Assembly (NCBI RefSeq): GCF_014649855.1
Contig: NZ_BMTV01000013.1
Span: forward strand, 124,001 to 188,000
Direction of reading: 5' to 3'
From: Streptomyces roseolus
GTDB lineage: Bacteria > Actinomycetota > Actinomycetes > Streptomycetales > Streptomycetaceae
DNA: 64,000 nucleotides
Under the pieces are notes generated by a model. It was not told the origin of the DNA and did no database searches. It saw only the letters and a list, made by a program, of their open reading frames with translations. A program made the position numbers and the translations under genes. Shown here in pieces: positions 15,226 through 23,945 of the stretch. The stretch's first letter is position 1, and each line of letters opens with the position of its first letter.

Positions 15226-17026
15226 GTTGCACCTTGTCGTACTGCCCGGCGACCACCGATGCCTGGTTCTGGATGCTCAGGGAGCCGTCCCTCCAGTAGT
15301 CGGTGTGGCTACCGGAGTCGTGGGCCATCCTATGGGCGCCGAAGCTCTCGTCGGAGGGCACGTTCTGCCCCCAGATCGAGCCGAACGGCAGCAGGTCCTG
15401 CCACCAGTCGGAGTTCCGGCCGAGGCCGGCGAACTTGCCGCCGAGGGGCACCTGGTCGTCGGTGAAGCCGCCCGCCTGGGACCAGACGTGGCCCTCCTCG
15501 ACGTCGAGCTCCTTGGCGTACTCGACGAGCATGCCGGGGCTGCCGACCGCGATGATGTCGTCGGTGCGCAGGTCGCCGCCGTTGGAGGCCGCGCCCAGGA
15601 CCGTGGACCCGTAGCTGTGGCCGATGAGCGTGGTGTGGCTCTTGTCGTCGCCGCCCTGGACGTGCTCCAGGCCCGACATGAAGCGGTTCAGGTCGGGTGC
15701 CGCGGTGTGGGCGTAGTGCTCCTTCATCGCCTCCGGGACGATGCTCTGCGGGGCGTCGTAGCCGATCCAGGTGATGGTCGAGACGTTCTGGCCGGGGACC
15801 TTGGCGCTGGTCTCCTTCCACATCTCGCTCATGTGGTGGATGTACTTCTCGGTCTCCGTGATGTTGGTGTACGTGCCGGGGACGAAGACGGCGGTGTGGT
15901 CGGCGACGTCGGGGTTGCCGTTGGCGACGACGGCCCGCCCGCCGCCCTTGGTGTCGTAGCCGAGCAGGTACGCCTCCGGGAGGCCGTCCTTGCCGGTCGC
16001 GTCGAAGCGGGCCTGGATGGCGTCGATGCCCTTGAGGTTGTCCTTCAGGAACGTGAGGTCCTTGCCGTACTTCTCGTTCCACGCGGTCCACTCCGGGTTC
16101 CGGACCGCGGCCCTCGGCCCGATGATCAGCTTCTTCGGCTCCGGGGGGATCGCGTCGAGGCGGAGCTGGAGCTCCGCCCGCTTCTCCGCGAGGACGATGC
16201 GGTTGGCCTCGTCGCGGGTGGCGGAGGGCAGCCCGTCGAGGGCGCCGACCTGCGCCGCGTTCAGCGACATGTGGGCGGCCTGCTCCTCGGGCGTCAGCCC
16301 CTTCCACCAGGCCGCGTTCTCCTTCGGGTCCCCGCTCTTCGGGGCGTCCGGCAGGGAGTCGAGGTAGCCCTTGCCCGCCTCGCGGACGCCGCCGGTGTCC
16401 GCGTGGGCGTCGGTCCAGTCCCGGTCGGAGACCTTCAGGTCGTCGTCGGCCTTCAGCGAGCGCAGCCGGGGCGCCCACTTGGCGTCCGCGTCGGCGGCCT
16501 CCTTCAGGGCGTCGGCGATCCGGTTCGCGTACCCCATCGCCTTGCCGTAGTGGGGGTTCGGGTGGACGTTCGCCGCCTGGCGCTCGATCGCGTCGGACGT
16601 CGCGCCGCCCCCGGCGCTCCCGCCGACCGTGCCGGCCGGGGCGTCCTTCTCCTCGCCGGGCTTGCGGCCCGCCGGGTACGACACCGATCCGTCGGGGTTC
16701 ACCGTGCAGCCGCCCGCGGCGGCGTCCTCCAGGGCCGTGTCCAGTCTCCGCTTCGCCGCCGCCATGTCGAAGGCGAAGCCGTTCAGGGCGGTGCTCGCCA
16801 GGCCGCACTCGGTCTGCGCGTAGTGGAAGTTCTTCGACAGCTCCTTGAGCTCCGCCAGGGCGGCGTTCGCCGCCTCGCCCTCCAGCCGGTCCTTGCGCAT
16901 GCCCGCGGAGATCCGGTTGTCGAGGGCGTCCTTGGCGGCACTCGCCATGTCACCGGCCGCCCGGTAGCCGTCCGCCGCCTGCTCGTACTCCGCCGGCTTG
17001 AAGGCCTTCAGCGTCGCGAGGTCCAT
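15218..17026 (-). CDS. Alpha/beta hydrolase, DUF1023 family, with helical N-terminal domain
   Basis: The protein has 602 aa. The first 120 residues or so are helical (ESX/WXG-like: LKAFKPAEYEQAADGYRAAG). The C-terminal part is the DUF1023 hydrolase with the nucleophile elbow GHSYGS near residue 468, preceded by TWIGYDAP and VFVPGTYTN. DUF1023 enzymes are predicted serine hydrolases often encoded with WXG100-like helical proteins. There is no signal peptide, so export, if any, would need a type VII-like route through the N-terminal domain (inference). It lies 6 bp after the small helical protein gene and overlaps the lipoprotein gene. Confidence 0.9.
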   Translation of the reverse strand: MDLATLKAFKPAEYEQAADGYRAAGDMASAAKDALDNRISAGMRKDRLEGEAANAALAELKELSKNFHYAQTECGLASTALNGFAFDMAAAKRRLDTALEDAAAGGCTVNPDGSVSYPAGRKPGEEKDAPAGTVGGSAGGGATSDAIERQAANVHPNPHYGKAMGYANRIADALKEAADADAKWAPRLRSLKADDDLKVSDRDWTDAHADTGGVREAGKGYLDSLPDAPKSGDPKENAAWWKGLTPEEQAAHMSLNAAQVGALDGLPSATRDEANRIVLAEKRAELQLRLDAIPPEPKKLIIGPRAAVRNPEWTAWNEKYGKDLTFLKDNLKGIDAIQARFDATGKDGLPEAYLLGYDTKGGGRAVVANGNPDVADHTAVFVPGTYTNITETEKYIHHMSEMWKETSAKVPGQNVSTITWIGYDAPQSIVPEAMKEHYAHTAAPDLNRFMSGLEHVQGGDDKSHTTLIGHSYGSTVLGAASNGGDLRTDDIIAVGSPGMLVEYAKELDVEEGHVWSQAGGFTDDQVPLGGKFAGLGRNSDWWQDLLPFGSIWGQNVPSDESFGAHRMAHDSGSHTDYWRDGSLSIQNQASVVAGQYDKVQRD

Positions 17027-17032
17027 GTCCGG

Positions 17033-17488
17033 TCAGTTCCCCTTCGCCTGGCCGCCGACGGCCTCGGTGTCCTCGTACCGCGCCTTGAGCCGGTTCAGAT
17101 CGGCCAGGACCGCCTCGTCGGACTTGGCGAGGTCGTGGCCGGCGCCCTCCAGGAGCCCGCCGAGCGCCTCGCACCGCCCGTTCACGTCGCCGAGGTACTT
17201 CTTCCAGGAGTCGTACAGCTCCTTCTGGGCCGCCGCGCTCTGGACGTTCGCGCCGTCCCCCAGACCGGCCTGGCCGTCGGACAGCGCCGTCAGTCCCTTG
17301 CCGACGCCCTCCTTCAGGCCCTTCACGCCCTGGCCCGCCCGCGCCCAGGCCTTCTTGTCCGACCTCAGGTCCCCGGCGGACGTGCCGGACCCGCCGCCGT
17401 CCACGGCGGCCGCCTGGTTCAGCCGCATCTGCTCGGAGCCGCGCTGCGCCGCGCCGGCCTTGAGCTGCTCCCACTCGTCCCACGCCAT
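17033..17488 (-). CDS. Small helical WXG100-like protein
   Basis: About 151 aa from the ATG at 17488 (MAWDEWEQLKAGAA); a GTG at 17497 would add three residues, and both have G-rich sequence upstream. The protein is almost entirely helical with a Gly-Gly-Gly-Ser-Gly loop and a central W-x-x-Y (SWKKYLGDVNGRC). The context, first gene before a DUF1023 hydrolase and a lipoprotein, suggests it is a partner or chaperone of the hydrolase. No WXG motif in the strict sense is present. Confidence 0.8.
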   Translation of the reverse strand: MAWDEWEQLKAGAAQRGSEQMRLNQAAAVDGGGSGTSAGDLRSDKKAWARAGQGVKGLKEGVGKGLTALSDGQAGLGDGANVQSAAAQKELYDSWKKYLGDVNGRCEALGGLLEGAGHDLAKSDEAVLADLNRLKARYEDTEAVGGQAKGN

Positions 17489-17629
17489 GCGTGGCACCCC
17501 CGTTCCCCGCCGTCGGCGCCGACGCGCTGCCGGAACGTCGCCTCTGACGGAGTCTCATCCTATGAACTCCCGTGCTCCTCGGGGCCGTCCGGACGCGGAG
17601 GCGGGATGAGTACGCGTGCTCTTGCGTAC

Positions 17630-17986
17630 TCAGGAGGGGGACCGGGAGGGGGGTGCCGTGAAGACCGGTACGGCGACGCCGTCCTCGCCCGTCCGGAAGG
17701 CGACCGTCAGCTCCATGTCCGGGCGGAGCCCGCGCTCCGGCACGTCCACGACCCGCGTCATCATGCGCGGGCCCTCCGCCAGGTCGACGACGGCCGCCAC
17801 GCAGGGCACCCGGTCGCCGAAGGGCGGGAGGTCGCTGCGGTGGACGACGGACCACGTGCAGAGCGTGGCGCGGCCGCTCGCCCGGACCCGGTCGACGTCC
17901 TCGCTCCAGCAGCGCGGGAGGGGCCGGGAAGGGGCGGGGGCGCGTGACCGATTCGCAACCGAAATCCCTTCTCGACCGAGACCCAC
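17630..17986 (-). pseudogene. DUF35 (OB-fold, acyl-CoA-associated) fragment
   Basis: The 118-codon frame encodes a recognisable DUF35 OB-fold (SGRATLCTWSVVHRSDLPPF, AAVVDLAEGPRMMTRVVDV, MELTVAF, VAVPVF). The N-terminal rubredoxin-like zinc ribbon that normally precedes it is gone, leaving one Cys (LPRCWSED). In actinobacteria such genes sit next to thiolase-like lipid-transfer proteins in acyl-CoA or steroid catabolic clusters. Other pieces of such a cluster occur at 23.7-24.8 and 25.9-28.5 kb. It is most likely a truncated relic. Confidence 0.6.
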
Positions 17987-18016
17987 TGCGTGTACACGTC
18001 ATTACGCTCAGCACTC

Positions 18017-19321
18017 ATGGTCACCACCACCCCCCAAGAACCGGTGTACGTCATCGGCGCCGGCCCCGGCGGGCTCGCGGTCGCCGCCACCCTGCGCGCC
18101 CGTGGCGTCCGCGCCGTGGTCCTGGAGAAGTCCGGATCCGTCGGAACCTCCTGGCGCGGCCACTACGACCGGCTGCGGCTGCACACCACCCGGCGCCTCT
18201 CCGGCCTGCCCGGACTGCGGATCCCCCGCGCGTACGGCCGCTGGGTCGCCCGCGCCGACCTCGTCCGCTACCTGGAGGCGTACGCCGAGAAGCACGAACT
18301 GGACGTCGTCACCGGCGTCGAGGTGCACCGGATCGAGCGGGCGGAGGACGGCACCGGGACCTGGGTGCTGCACGCGACCGGCGGACGGCGGCTCACCGGC
18401 CGGGCGGTGGTCGTCGCCACCGGCTTCAACCACACTCCGAAGGTGCCCGCGTGGCCCGGCCTCGGCACCTACGAGGGCGAGCTGATCCACGCCCGCGAGT
18501 ACCGCGCCCCGGAGCCGTACGCGGGCAAGGACGTGCTCGTCGTCGGCATCGGCAACACCGGCGCCGAGATCGCCGCCGACCTCGCCGAGGGCGGAGCCGC
18601 ACGGGTCCGGATCGCCGTCAGGACCGCGCCGCACATCCTCCGCCGCACGACGGCCGGCTGGCCCGCGCAGCGCAGCGGCATCCTCGTCCGGCGGCTGCCG
18701 GTCCGGCTCGTGGACCTGCTCGGCCGGGGCCTCGCCCGGTTCGCCTCGCCGGACCTCACCGCGTACGGACTGCCGCGCCCGAGCGCCGGCCTCGCCACCC
18801 GCGTCCGGGAGGGCGCCATCGCGGTCCAGGACGTGGGGCTCGTGGCGGCGATCCGGGCCGGGAAGGTCGAAGTGGTCGCGGCGGTCGAGGCCCTGGACGG
18901 GCGCGAGGTGGTCCTCGCCGACGGCAGCCGGATCGCCCCGGACGCGGTGATCGCCGCCACCGGCTACCGCCGCGCCCTCGAACCCCTCGTCGGCCACCTC
19001 GGCGTCCTCGACGACCGGGGCCGGCCCGTGGCCCACGGGCCCCGCAGTCCGCGCCAGGCACCGGGCCTCTACTTCACCGGGTTCACCAACCCGATCAGCG
19101 GGATGCTGAGAGAGCTGTCACGGGACGCGGAGCGGATCGCGCGGCGGATCGCGCGCACGCAGCGGAAGCGGAAGCCGGGGACGTCGGAACCGGGGACGTC
19201 GGAACCGGGGACGTCGGGGACGCCGAAGCCGGAGACTCCGGAGTCGGGGAAGCCGGAACCGGAGACGCCGGGGACGCCGGAGCCGGGTGAGCCCGGCAGG
19301 TCGAAGGCTCCCGCGCACTGA
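18017..19321 (+). CDS. FAD/NAD(P)-dependent flavoprotein monooxygenase-like oxidoreductase
   Basis: About 434 aa from ATG 18017 (an in-frame ATG at 17990 is possible). A Rossmann FAD site (VIGAGPGGLAVA) lies near residue 11 and a second NAD(P) site (VVGIGNTGAEIA) near residue 175. GTSWRGHYDRLRLHT and VIAATGYRRAL are typical of flavin-containing monooxygenases of the YUCCA/CzcO type. The last 50 residues or so are an odd Pro/Glu/Thr/Ser tail built from repeats of EPGTS, encoded by a 15-bp repeat near 19185-19225. A perfect terminator follows. The substrate is unknown. Confidence 0.88.
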   Translation: MVTTTPQEPVYVIGAGPGGLAVAATLRARGVRAVVLEKSGSVGTSWRGHYDRLRLHTTRRLSGLPGLRIPRAYGRWVARADLVRYLEAYAEKHELDVVTGVEVHRIERAEDGTGTWVLHATGGRRLTGRAVVVATGFNHTPKVPAWPGLGTYEGELIHAREYRAPEPYAGKDVLVVGIGNTGAEIAADLAEGGAARVRIAVRTAPHILRRTTAGWPAQRSGILVRRLPVRLVDLLGRGLARFASPDLTAYGLPRPSAGLATRVREGAIAVQDVGLVAAIRAGKVEVVAAVEALDGREVVLADGSRIAPDAVIAATGYRRALEPLVGHLGVLDDRGRPVAHGPRSPRQAPGLYFTGFTNPISGMLRELSRDAERIARRIARTQRKRKPGTSEPGTSEPGTSGTPKPETPESGKPEPETPGTPEPGEPGRSKAPAH

Positions 19322-19340
19322 CCGCCCGCCCCCCGGTGCC

Positions 19341-19368
19341 GAAGGCCCCGCCCCCCGGCGGGGCCTTC
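19341..19368 (+). terminator. Intrinsic terminator, perfect 12-bp stem
   Basis: GAAGGCCCCGCC (19341-19352) pairs with GGCGGGGCCTTC (19357-19368) around CCCC, 20 nt after the oxidoreductase stop codon. Confidence 0.85.
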
Positions 19369-19417
19369 GTGCTTCCCGTCCGACGCTCCATTCCCGGCTG
19401 ACCGTCAGTTCTGTGAT

Positions 19418-19432
19418 CTGACTAAGCGTCAG
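19418..19432. promoter_or_regulatory. Operator-like palindrome CTGAC-N5-GTCAG, site 1
   Basis: CTGACTAAGCGTCAG is a perfect inverted repeat with a 5-bp spacer. A related palindrome (CTGACCGTCAG) lies 8 bp upstream at 19399-19409. Two further copies (26918, 27578) flank broken catabolic genes. TetR-family operators often look like this; the regulator is not identified here. Confidence 0.55.
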
Positions 19433-19478
19433 GTCATTTGTCCGGGACGCGTCCTGCACGGAAGGGCGGAGCGCAACG

Positions 19479-19673
19479 ATGCCTGGATCGACTCACGGCA
19501 CCTTCGCCACCGGTCTGCGCGCCCGCGTGGACGCCTGCGGGGAATCCCCCCGCACCACCGCCCACGGGCACGCCGCCGCACCCGGCGACCGGGACGTCAG
19601 CCAAGGAGCTGGCGGAGCCCGTGGACTTCGGGCGGTTCAGCGGCGGGTGAGGACGCGACTGCCGCCCGGGTAG
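19479..19673 (+). pseudogene. Short broken reading frame downstream of operator site 1
   Basis: An ATG at 19479 follows GGGCGGAG and opens a 64-codon frame that I cannot assign. A second frame over the same DNA ends in KELAEPVDFGRFSGG, which looks like a genuine protein C-terminus, so the start and the end are probably joined by a deletion plus a frameshift. It overlaps the end of the convergent gene at 19637. It is probably a further relic of the catabolic cluster; the assignment is weak. Confidence 0.3.
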
Positions 19674-20065
19674 CCGGGCTCCGTCCAGTGGGTCATCCGG
19701 GGGGCGGACGGGGGGCCGTCGACGTCCCAGGGCTGGAAGTAGCCGCAGGCGGTGAAGACCCGTACCTTGTGGTGCCAGCGAGGCAGGGTCTCCTCGAAGG
19801 GCCAGGTCCCCGTGCCCTCGCACCGCTTCACGGAGGCGTCCTCGTACGCGGTGTACTCGATGCCGCTCACCACCGCCGTCCCGTCCGCCCGCAGCGTCAC
19901 CTCACCCCCGTGCCCGTCCTCGTACCGTCCCGCCATGTCCGCCCGGGACGGCCTGGGCGGGTCCTCCGGGCCCAGGACTCGGGTGTACGTGCCGATGCCC
20001 GCGAGTGTCGCGGCCGCGGGCAGCAGCAGGGTCAGCCATAACAACCACGGTCGTCCTCTCCCCAT
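19637..20065 (-). CDS. Hypothetical membrane-anchored or secreted protein (142 aa)
   Basis: The N-terminus MGRGRPWLLWLTLLLPAAAT is a signal anchor or signal peptide. The mature part (GRYEDGHGGEVTLRADGTA, then YTAYEDASVKRCEGTGTW) reads like a small beta-barrel 'METRGTW/lipocalin-like' domain with two Cys, a pattern seen in many Streptomyces hypotheticals. No function can be given. It is 7 bp downstream of the MFS transporter gene and may be co-transcribed with it. Confidence 0.75.
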   Translation of the reverse strand: MGRGRPWLLWLTLLLPAAATLAGIGTYTRVLGPEDPPRPSRADMAGRYEDGHGGEVTLRADGTAVVSGIEYTAYEDASVKRCEGTGTWPFEETLPRWHHKVRVFTACGYFQPWDVDGPPSAPRMTHWTEPGYPGGSRVLTRR

Positions 20066-20072
20066 GGGGCCA

Positions 20073-21347
20073 TCATGCCGCGCGGCGGCGGATGACCAGG
20101 GCCATGAGGGCGGCGGCCGCGCACAGCGCGCCGGAGGCGTACCAGACGGGGTCGTAGGAGCCGAAGACGTCGCGGGCGACGCCGCCGGCGAAGGCGACGG
20201 CGGCGGCGCCGATCTGGTGGGAGGCGAGGACCCAGCCGAAGACGATCGCGGAGTCCTCGCCGTAGTGCTCCCGGCAGAGGGCGATCGTCGGCGGGACCGT
20301 CGCCACCCAGTCCAGGCCGTAGAAGACGATGAAGAACAGCATCGGGGGGTGCACGGAGGGCGCCAGGAGCATGGGGAGGAAGAGCAGGGAGACGCCGCGC
20401 AGGGCGTAGTAGACGGCCAGCAGGCGGCGCGCCTCGAAGCGGTCGGTGAACCAGCCGGAGGCGATCGTGCCGACGACGTCGAAGACGCCGATGACCGCGA
20501 GGAGCCCCGCCGCGGCCGTCACCGGCATGCCGTGGTCGTGGGCGGCCGGCACGAAGTGGGTCTTCACCAGGCCGTTCGTGGAGGCGCCGCAGATCGCGAA
20601 CGTACCGGCGAGGAGCCAGAAGGGCCCGGTGCGGGCGGCCTTGAGGAGGACCGTGAGCGCGCGGCGGGCCGCGCCCGTGGCGGGGTCGGGCTTCTCGGCG
20701 TACGCGCCGCCGTACGGGGCCAGGCCGACGTCCGCCGGGTGGTCGCGGAGCAGCAGCCAGACGAAGGGGACGACGGCCAGCGCGGACAGCGCGACCGTCA
20801 CCGCCGCCGGGCGCCAGCCGTGGTGCTCGACCAGCCAGGAGAGGAGGGGGAGGAAGACCAGCTGGCCGGAGGCGCCCGCGGCCGTCAGGATGCCGGTGAC
20901 CAGGCCCCGGCGGGCGGTGAACCAGCGGTTCGTGACGGTCGCCGCGAAGGCGAGGGCCATCGAGCCGCTGCCCAGGCCCACGAGGATCCCCCAGTAGAGG
21001 ACCAGTTGCCACGCCGCCGTCATCCAGACCGTCAGCACCGAGCCGAGCGCGATCACCGACAGCGCCGCCGCCACGACCCTGCGGATGCCGAACCGGTCCA
21101 TGAGCGCCGCGGCGAACGGCGCCGTGAGGCCGTAGAGCGCGAGGTTGACGGAGACCGCGAAGCCGATCGTGCCGCGCGACCAGTCGAACTCCTCGTGGAG
21201 CGGTTCGATGAGCAGGCCCGGCAGCGAGGCGAAGGCCGCCGCGCCGATGATCGTGACGAAGGTGACCGCGGCGACGGACCAGGCGCGGTGGAAGCGCGGG
21301 GAGCGGGAGGTGGAGAGGGAGGACCGGTCCTCCGTTGTCTGGGCCAT
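20073..21347 (-). CDS. MFS transporter (monocarboxylate/OFA-like)
   Basis: The 424-aa protein has twelve predicted membrane segments in two halves (first: AWSVAAVTFVTIIGAAAFAS; loop 2-3: ALMDRFGIRRV, the MFS signature). The long N-terminal segment followed by LLIEPLHEEFDWSRGTIGFA is typical of the OFA/monocarboxylate branch. The substrate is unknown; monocarboxylates are a guess from the family. Confidence 0.88.
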   Translation of the reverse strand: MAQTTEDRSSLSTSRSPRFHRAWSVAAVTFVTIIGAAAFASLPGLLIEPLHEEFDWSRGTIGFAVSVNLALYGLTAPFAAALMDRFGIRRVVAAALSVIALGSVLTVWMTAAWQLVLYWGILVGLGSGSMALAFAATVTNRWFTARRGLVTGILTAAGASGQLVFLPLLSWLVEHHGWRPAAVTVALSALAVVPFVWLLLRDHPADVGLAPYGGAYAEKPDPATGAARRALTVLLKAARTGPFWLLAGTFAICGASTNGLVKTHFVPAAHDHGMPVTAAAGLLAVIGVFDVVGTIASGWFTDRFEARRLLAVYYALRGVSLLFLPMLLAPSVHPPMLFFIVFYGLDWVATVPPTIALCREHYGEDSAIVFGWVLASHQIGAAAVAFAGGVARDVFGSYDPVWYASGALCAAAALMALVIRRRAA

Positions 21348-21432
21348 GCCATCGAGGATTCCGGCCGCCGCCCGCCCCCGCCATTGGCCCGACTGTCAGC
21401 TTTCCAACAGATCGGGCCAACCGTCCTCGCCC

Positions 21433-22683
21433 TCAGGCCGCCCGCGGCAGGTTCCTGACCGGCCGCACCGCCAGCAGCGCCGCCACCACGAGCACCGCGA
21501 TCCCCGCCCCCGCGAGCAGCACCGCCTCCGTGCCGACCACCCCCGCGACCGGTCCGGACAGCGCGCGTCCGACGCCCATCATCAGCAGGGATCCGGCCAC
21601 GTCGTAGGCGTGCATCCGGTTCAGCGCCTCCTGCGGGACGTGCGTCTGGACCGCCGTGGACCACATGACGAGCCAGTACGCGAACGCCGTGCCCGCCACG
21701 AACTGCCCGGCCGCCAGCGCCGCGACCGGCGCGCCGAGGCCGAGCAGCGCCAGGTTCACCGGCAGGCCGAGGAGCGCGACCGCCCCGGACGCGAGCGGCC
21801 GGCGCGGGCGGATGCGGAGCGCGAGCAGTCCCCCGAGCGCGCTGCCCGCGCCGTTGACCGCCATCAGCGCGCCGTACACCGCCGAGCCGTGCCCGCCGGT
21901 GACCAGGCTCGCGGTGAGCGGCACCATCGGACCGGCGACGGTCAGCCCGTACACCGTCCAGATGGAGATGACCCCCCACAGCCAGCTCCGCGCACGGAAC
22001 TCCCGCCACCCCCGTGCGAGTTCGGAGCCGAACGAGCCGCGGGCCCGGCTGCCGCCGGTGATCGGCGGGATCCGCATCAGCAGGAAGCAGACGGCGCTGA
22101 CGGCGAAGGTGGCGGCGTTCGCGGCGAAGGCCGCGCCCGCGTTCCAGGCGGCGACGAGGAGCCCCGCGAGCGCCGGACCCGCCATCGTCATCAGCGCCTC
22201 CACCACCCGCAGGACCGCGTTGGCGCGCTGCACGTCGGACGCGATCCGCGGGATCGTCGAAGCGACCCCCGGCTGGAAGAGCGCGGCGCCGACGCCGGCG
22301 ACGACCGAGAGCCCGTACACGGCCCACAGCGGCGGGCTGCCGACCGCGAAGGCGACGGCGAGCAGCGCCGCCCCGGGCAGCCGCAGCAGATCGGCGGCGA
22401 TCATCATGCGGCGGGCGGTGAAGCGGTCGGCGAGGACGCCGCCGAAGAGGACGAAGACGGCGAAGGCGGCCGTCCAGAGGCCGAGCGCGTAGCCGACGGA
22501 GGAGCCGGGCCGGCCCGCGCCGAGCAGGCCGGCGGCGAACGCGACGGGGACCATCCCCTCGCCGAGGACCGCGGCGGCCCTGGCCGTGAAGAAGAGCCTG
22601 AAGTTACGGTTCCAGAGCGCGGGGGGCGCGGCCGGCAGGGGAATCAGCGCGTCGGCCCCGGGCTTGTACGTGTTGTCCGTCAC
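21433..22683 (-). CDS. MFS transporter (drug-exporter-like)
   Basis: About 416 aa from the GTG at 22683 (VTDNTYKPGADALIP); an ATG at 22722 would add 13 residues but would put a strong DasR-like site inside the gene. Twelve membrane segments, with the cytoplasmic motif GGVLADRFTARRMM after segment 2 and a LWNRNFRLFFTARAAAVLGEG start, match MFS exporters of the enterobactin/macrolide type. It is divergent from the GlxA-type regulator gene, which may control it. Confidence 0.86.
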   Translation of the reverse strand: MTDNTYKPGADALIPLPAAPPALWNRNFRLFFTARAAAVLGEGMVPVAFAAGLLGAGRPGSSVGYALGLWTAAFAVFVLFGGVLADRFTARRMMIAADLLRLPGAALLAVAFAVGSPPLWAVYGLSVVAGVGAALFQPGVASTIPRIASDVQRANAVLRVVEALMTMAGPALAGLLVAAWNAGAAFAANAATFAVSAVCFLLMRIPPITGGSRARGSFGSELARGWREFRARSWLWGVISIWTVYGLTVAGPMVPLTASLVTGGHGSAVYGALMAVNGAGSALGGLLALRIRPRRPLASGAVALLGLPVNLALLGLGAPVAALAAGQFVAGTAFAYWLVMWSTAVQTHVPQEALNRMHAYDVAGSLLMMGVGRALSGPVAGVVGTEAVLLAGAGIAVLVVAALLAVRPVRNLPRAA

Positions 22684-22704
22684 GGGCAGCCAGTCGTACC
22701 ACCG

Positions 22705-22720
22705 ACTGGTCTGGACCACC
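22705..22720. promoter_or_regulatory. DasR-responsive element (dre)-like site
   Basis: ACTGGTCTGGACCACC matches the published dre consensus ACTGGTCTAGACCACT at 14 of 16 positions. It lies between the MFS gene and the divergent GlxA-type regulator gene. DasR is the GntR-family repressor of N-acetylglucosamine use in Streptomyces. Confidence 0.6.
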
Positions 22721-22745
22721 ATTGATTTAGCCGAGGGAGACGCCC

Positions 22746-23741
22746 ATGGGAGAGACCACGCCGCACCGGCCGCACCGCGTCGCCGTCCTCGCCCTGCCCG
22801 GCCTCCTCCCCTTCGAACTGGGCATCCCGCACCGGATCTTCGGCCGCGCCAAGGACTCCGAGGGGCGGCCGCTGTACGAGATCGTGACGTGCGCCGTGGC
22901 CGCCGGGCCGGTGCGGACCGACGCCGACTTCGCGATCCAGGTGGAACACGGGCCGGAGGCGCTGGCCACCGCGGACACGGTCGTCGTCCCCGCGTCGTAC
23001 GAACTGGGCCCGGTCTACGAGGAGGGCAGGCTCACCCCCGAACTGGCCGCCGCCCTCGCCCGCGTCCGGCCCGGCACCCGGCTCGTCGCGATCTGCACGG
23101 GCGGGTACGTCCTCGCCGCCGCCGGGTACCTCGACGGACGCCCGGCCACCACCCACTGGGCCTCGGCCGACCACTTCCAGCGGCTCTTCCCGACCGTGCG
23201 GGTCGACGCCGACGTCCTCTTCGTCGACGACGGCGACGTCCTCACCTCGGCGGGCGTCGCCGCCGGCCTCGACCTGTGCCTGCACATCGTCCGCCGCGAC
23301 CACGGCGCGGCCGTCGCCAACGACGTGGCCCGCCGCACCGTCGTCCCCCCGCACCGGGACGGCGGCCAGGCCCAGTACATCGCCCGCCCCGTCCCCGACG
23401 CCGGCACCCAGAGCACGACCGCCGCCCGCGCCTGGGCCCTCGCCCACCTCCACGAACCGATCCAGCTCCGCGACCTCGCCGAACGGGAGGCGACGAGCGT
23501 CCGCACCTTCACCCGCCGCTTCCGCGACGAGGTCGGCATCAGCCCCGGCCAGTGGCTCACCCAGCAGCGGATCGAACGGGCCCGTCACCTCCTGGAGACC
23601 AGCGACCTGCCCGTCGACCGGGTGGCCCAGGACTCCGGCTTCGGCACCGCCCAGTCCCTGCGGGTCCATCTGATGACCGCGATCGGCGTCACCCCGACCG
23701 CCTACCGCCGCACCTTCCGCCCCGGCCTGCCGGCCGGCTGA
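22746..23741 (+). CDS. GlxA-family regulator (DJ-1/PfpI domain plus AraC HTH)
   Basis: The ATG at 22746 follows GAGGGAG. The 331-aa protein has a DJ-1/PfpI-like amidotransferase fold in the first 180 residues (VAVLALPGLLPFELGIP, VAICTGGYVLAAAG with the Cys of the elbow, TSAGVAAGLDLCLHIV). A double AraC helix-turn-helix follows at about 225-325 (LRDLAEREATSVRTFTRRF, VAQDSGFGTAQSLRVHL). These proteins are cytoplasmic activators with unknown effectors. The divergent MFS gene is a likely target. Confidence 0.92.
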   Translation: MGETTPHRPHRVAVLALPGLLPFELGIPHRIFGRAKDSEGRPLYEIVTCAVAAGPVRTDADFAIQVEHGPEALATADTVVVPASYELGPVYEEGRLTPELAAALARVRPGTRLVAICTGGYVLAAAGYLDGRPATTHWASADHFQRLFPTVRVDADVLFVDDGDVLTSAGVAAGLDLCLHIVRRDHGAAVANDVARRTVVPPHRDGGQAQYIARPVPDAGTQSTTAARAWALAHLHEPIQLRDLAEREATSVRTFTRRFRDEVGISPGQWLTQQRIERARHLLETSDLPVDRVAQDSGFGTAQSLRVHLMTAIGVTPTAYRRTFRPGLPAG

Positions 23742-23945
23742 CCGCCGTCGTCCCCGTCGTCGGCACCGTCGGCCCGCCCCGGGGCGGCCTCCCGTTCCCG
23801 GTTCCGTACGAGCCTCAGCTCGCCGAGCGCCGCGACCGCGACGAGCAGCAGGGTCAGGCCCACCCCGCAGAGGATCGCCGTCGACGGGGCGACCACGCGC
23901 AGCAGCCCGCCCGCGAGCGTGCCGCTCGCCGCGTATCCCGCGCCC
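23702..23945 (-). pseudogene. C-terminal tail of an MFS transporter
   Basis: About 80 codons encode the last membrane helix and hydrophilic tail of a transporter (YAASGTLAGGLLRVVAPSTA, then LTLLLVAVAALGELRLVRN). Upstream on the same strand the sequence changes abruptly into the C-terminus of an alcohol dehydrogenase in another frame, so the two relics are joined by a deletion. It overlaps the 3' end of the convergent GlxA gene by 40 bp. Confidence 0.65.

Noticed and set aside
15152..17947. A 931-codon plus-strand frame opposite the DUF1023 hydrolase operon
   Set aside because: It is an antisense shadow. The minus-strand genes have signal sequences, catalytic motifs and proper starts.
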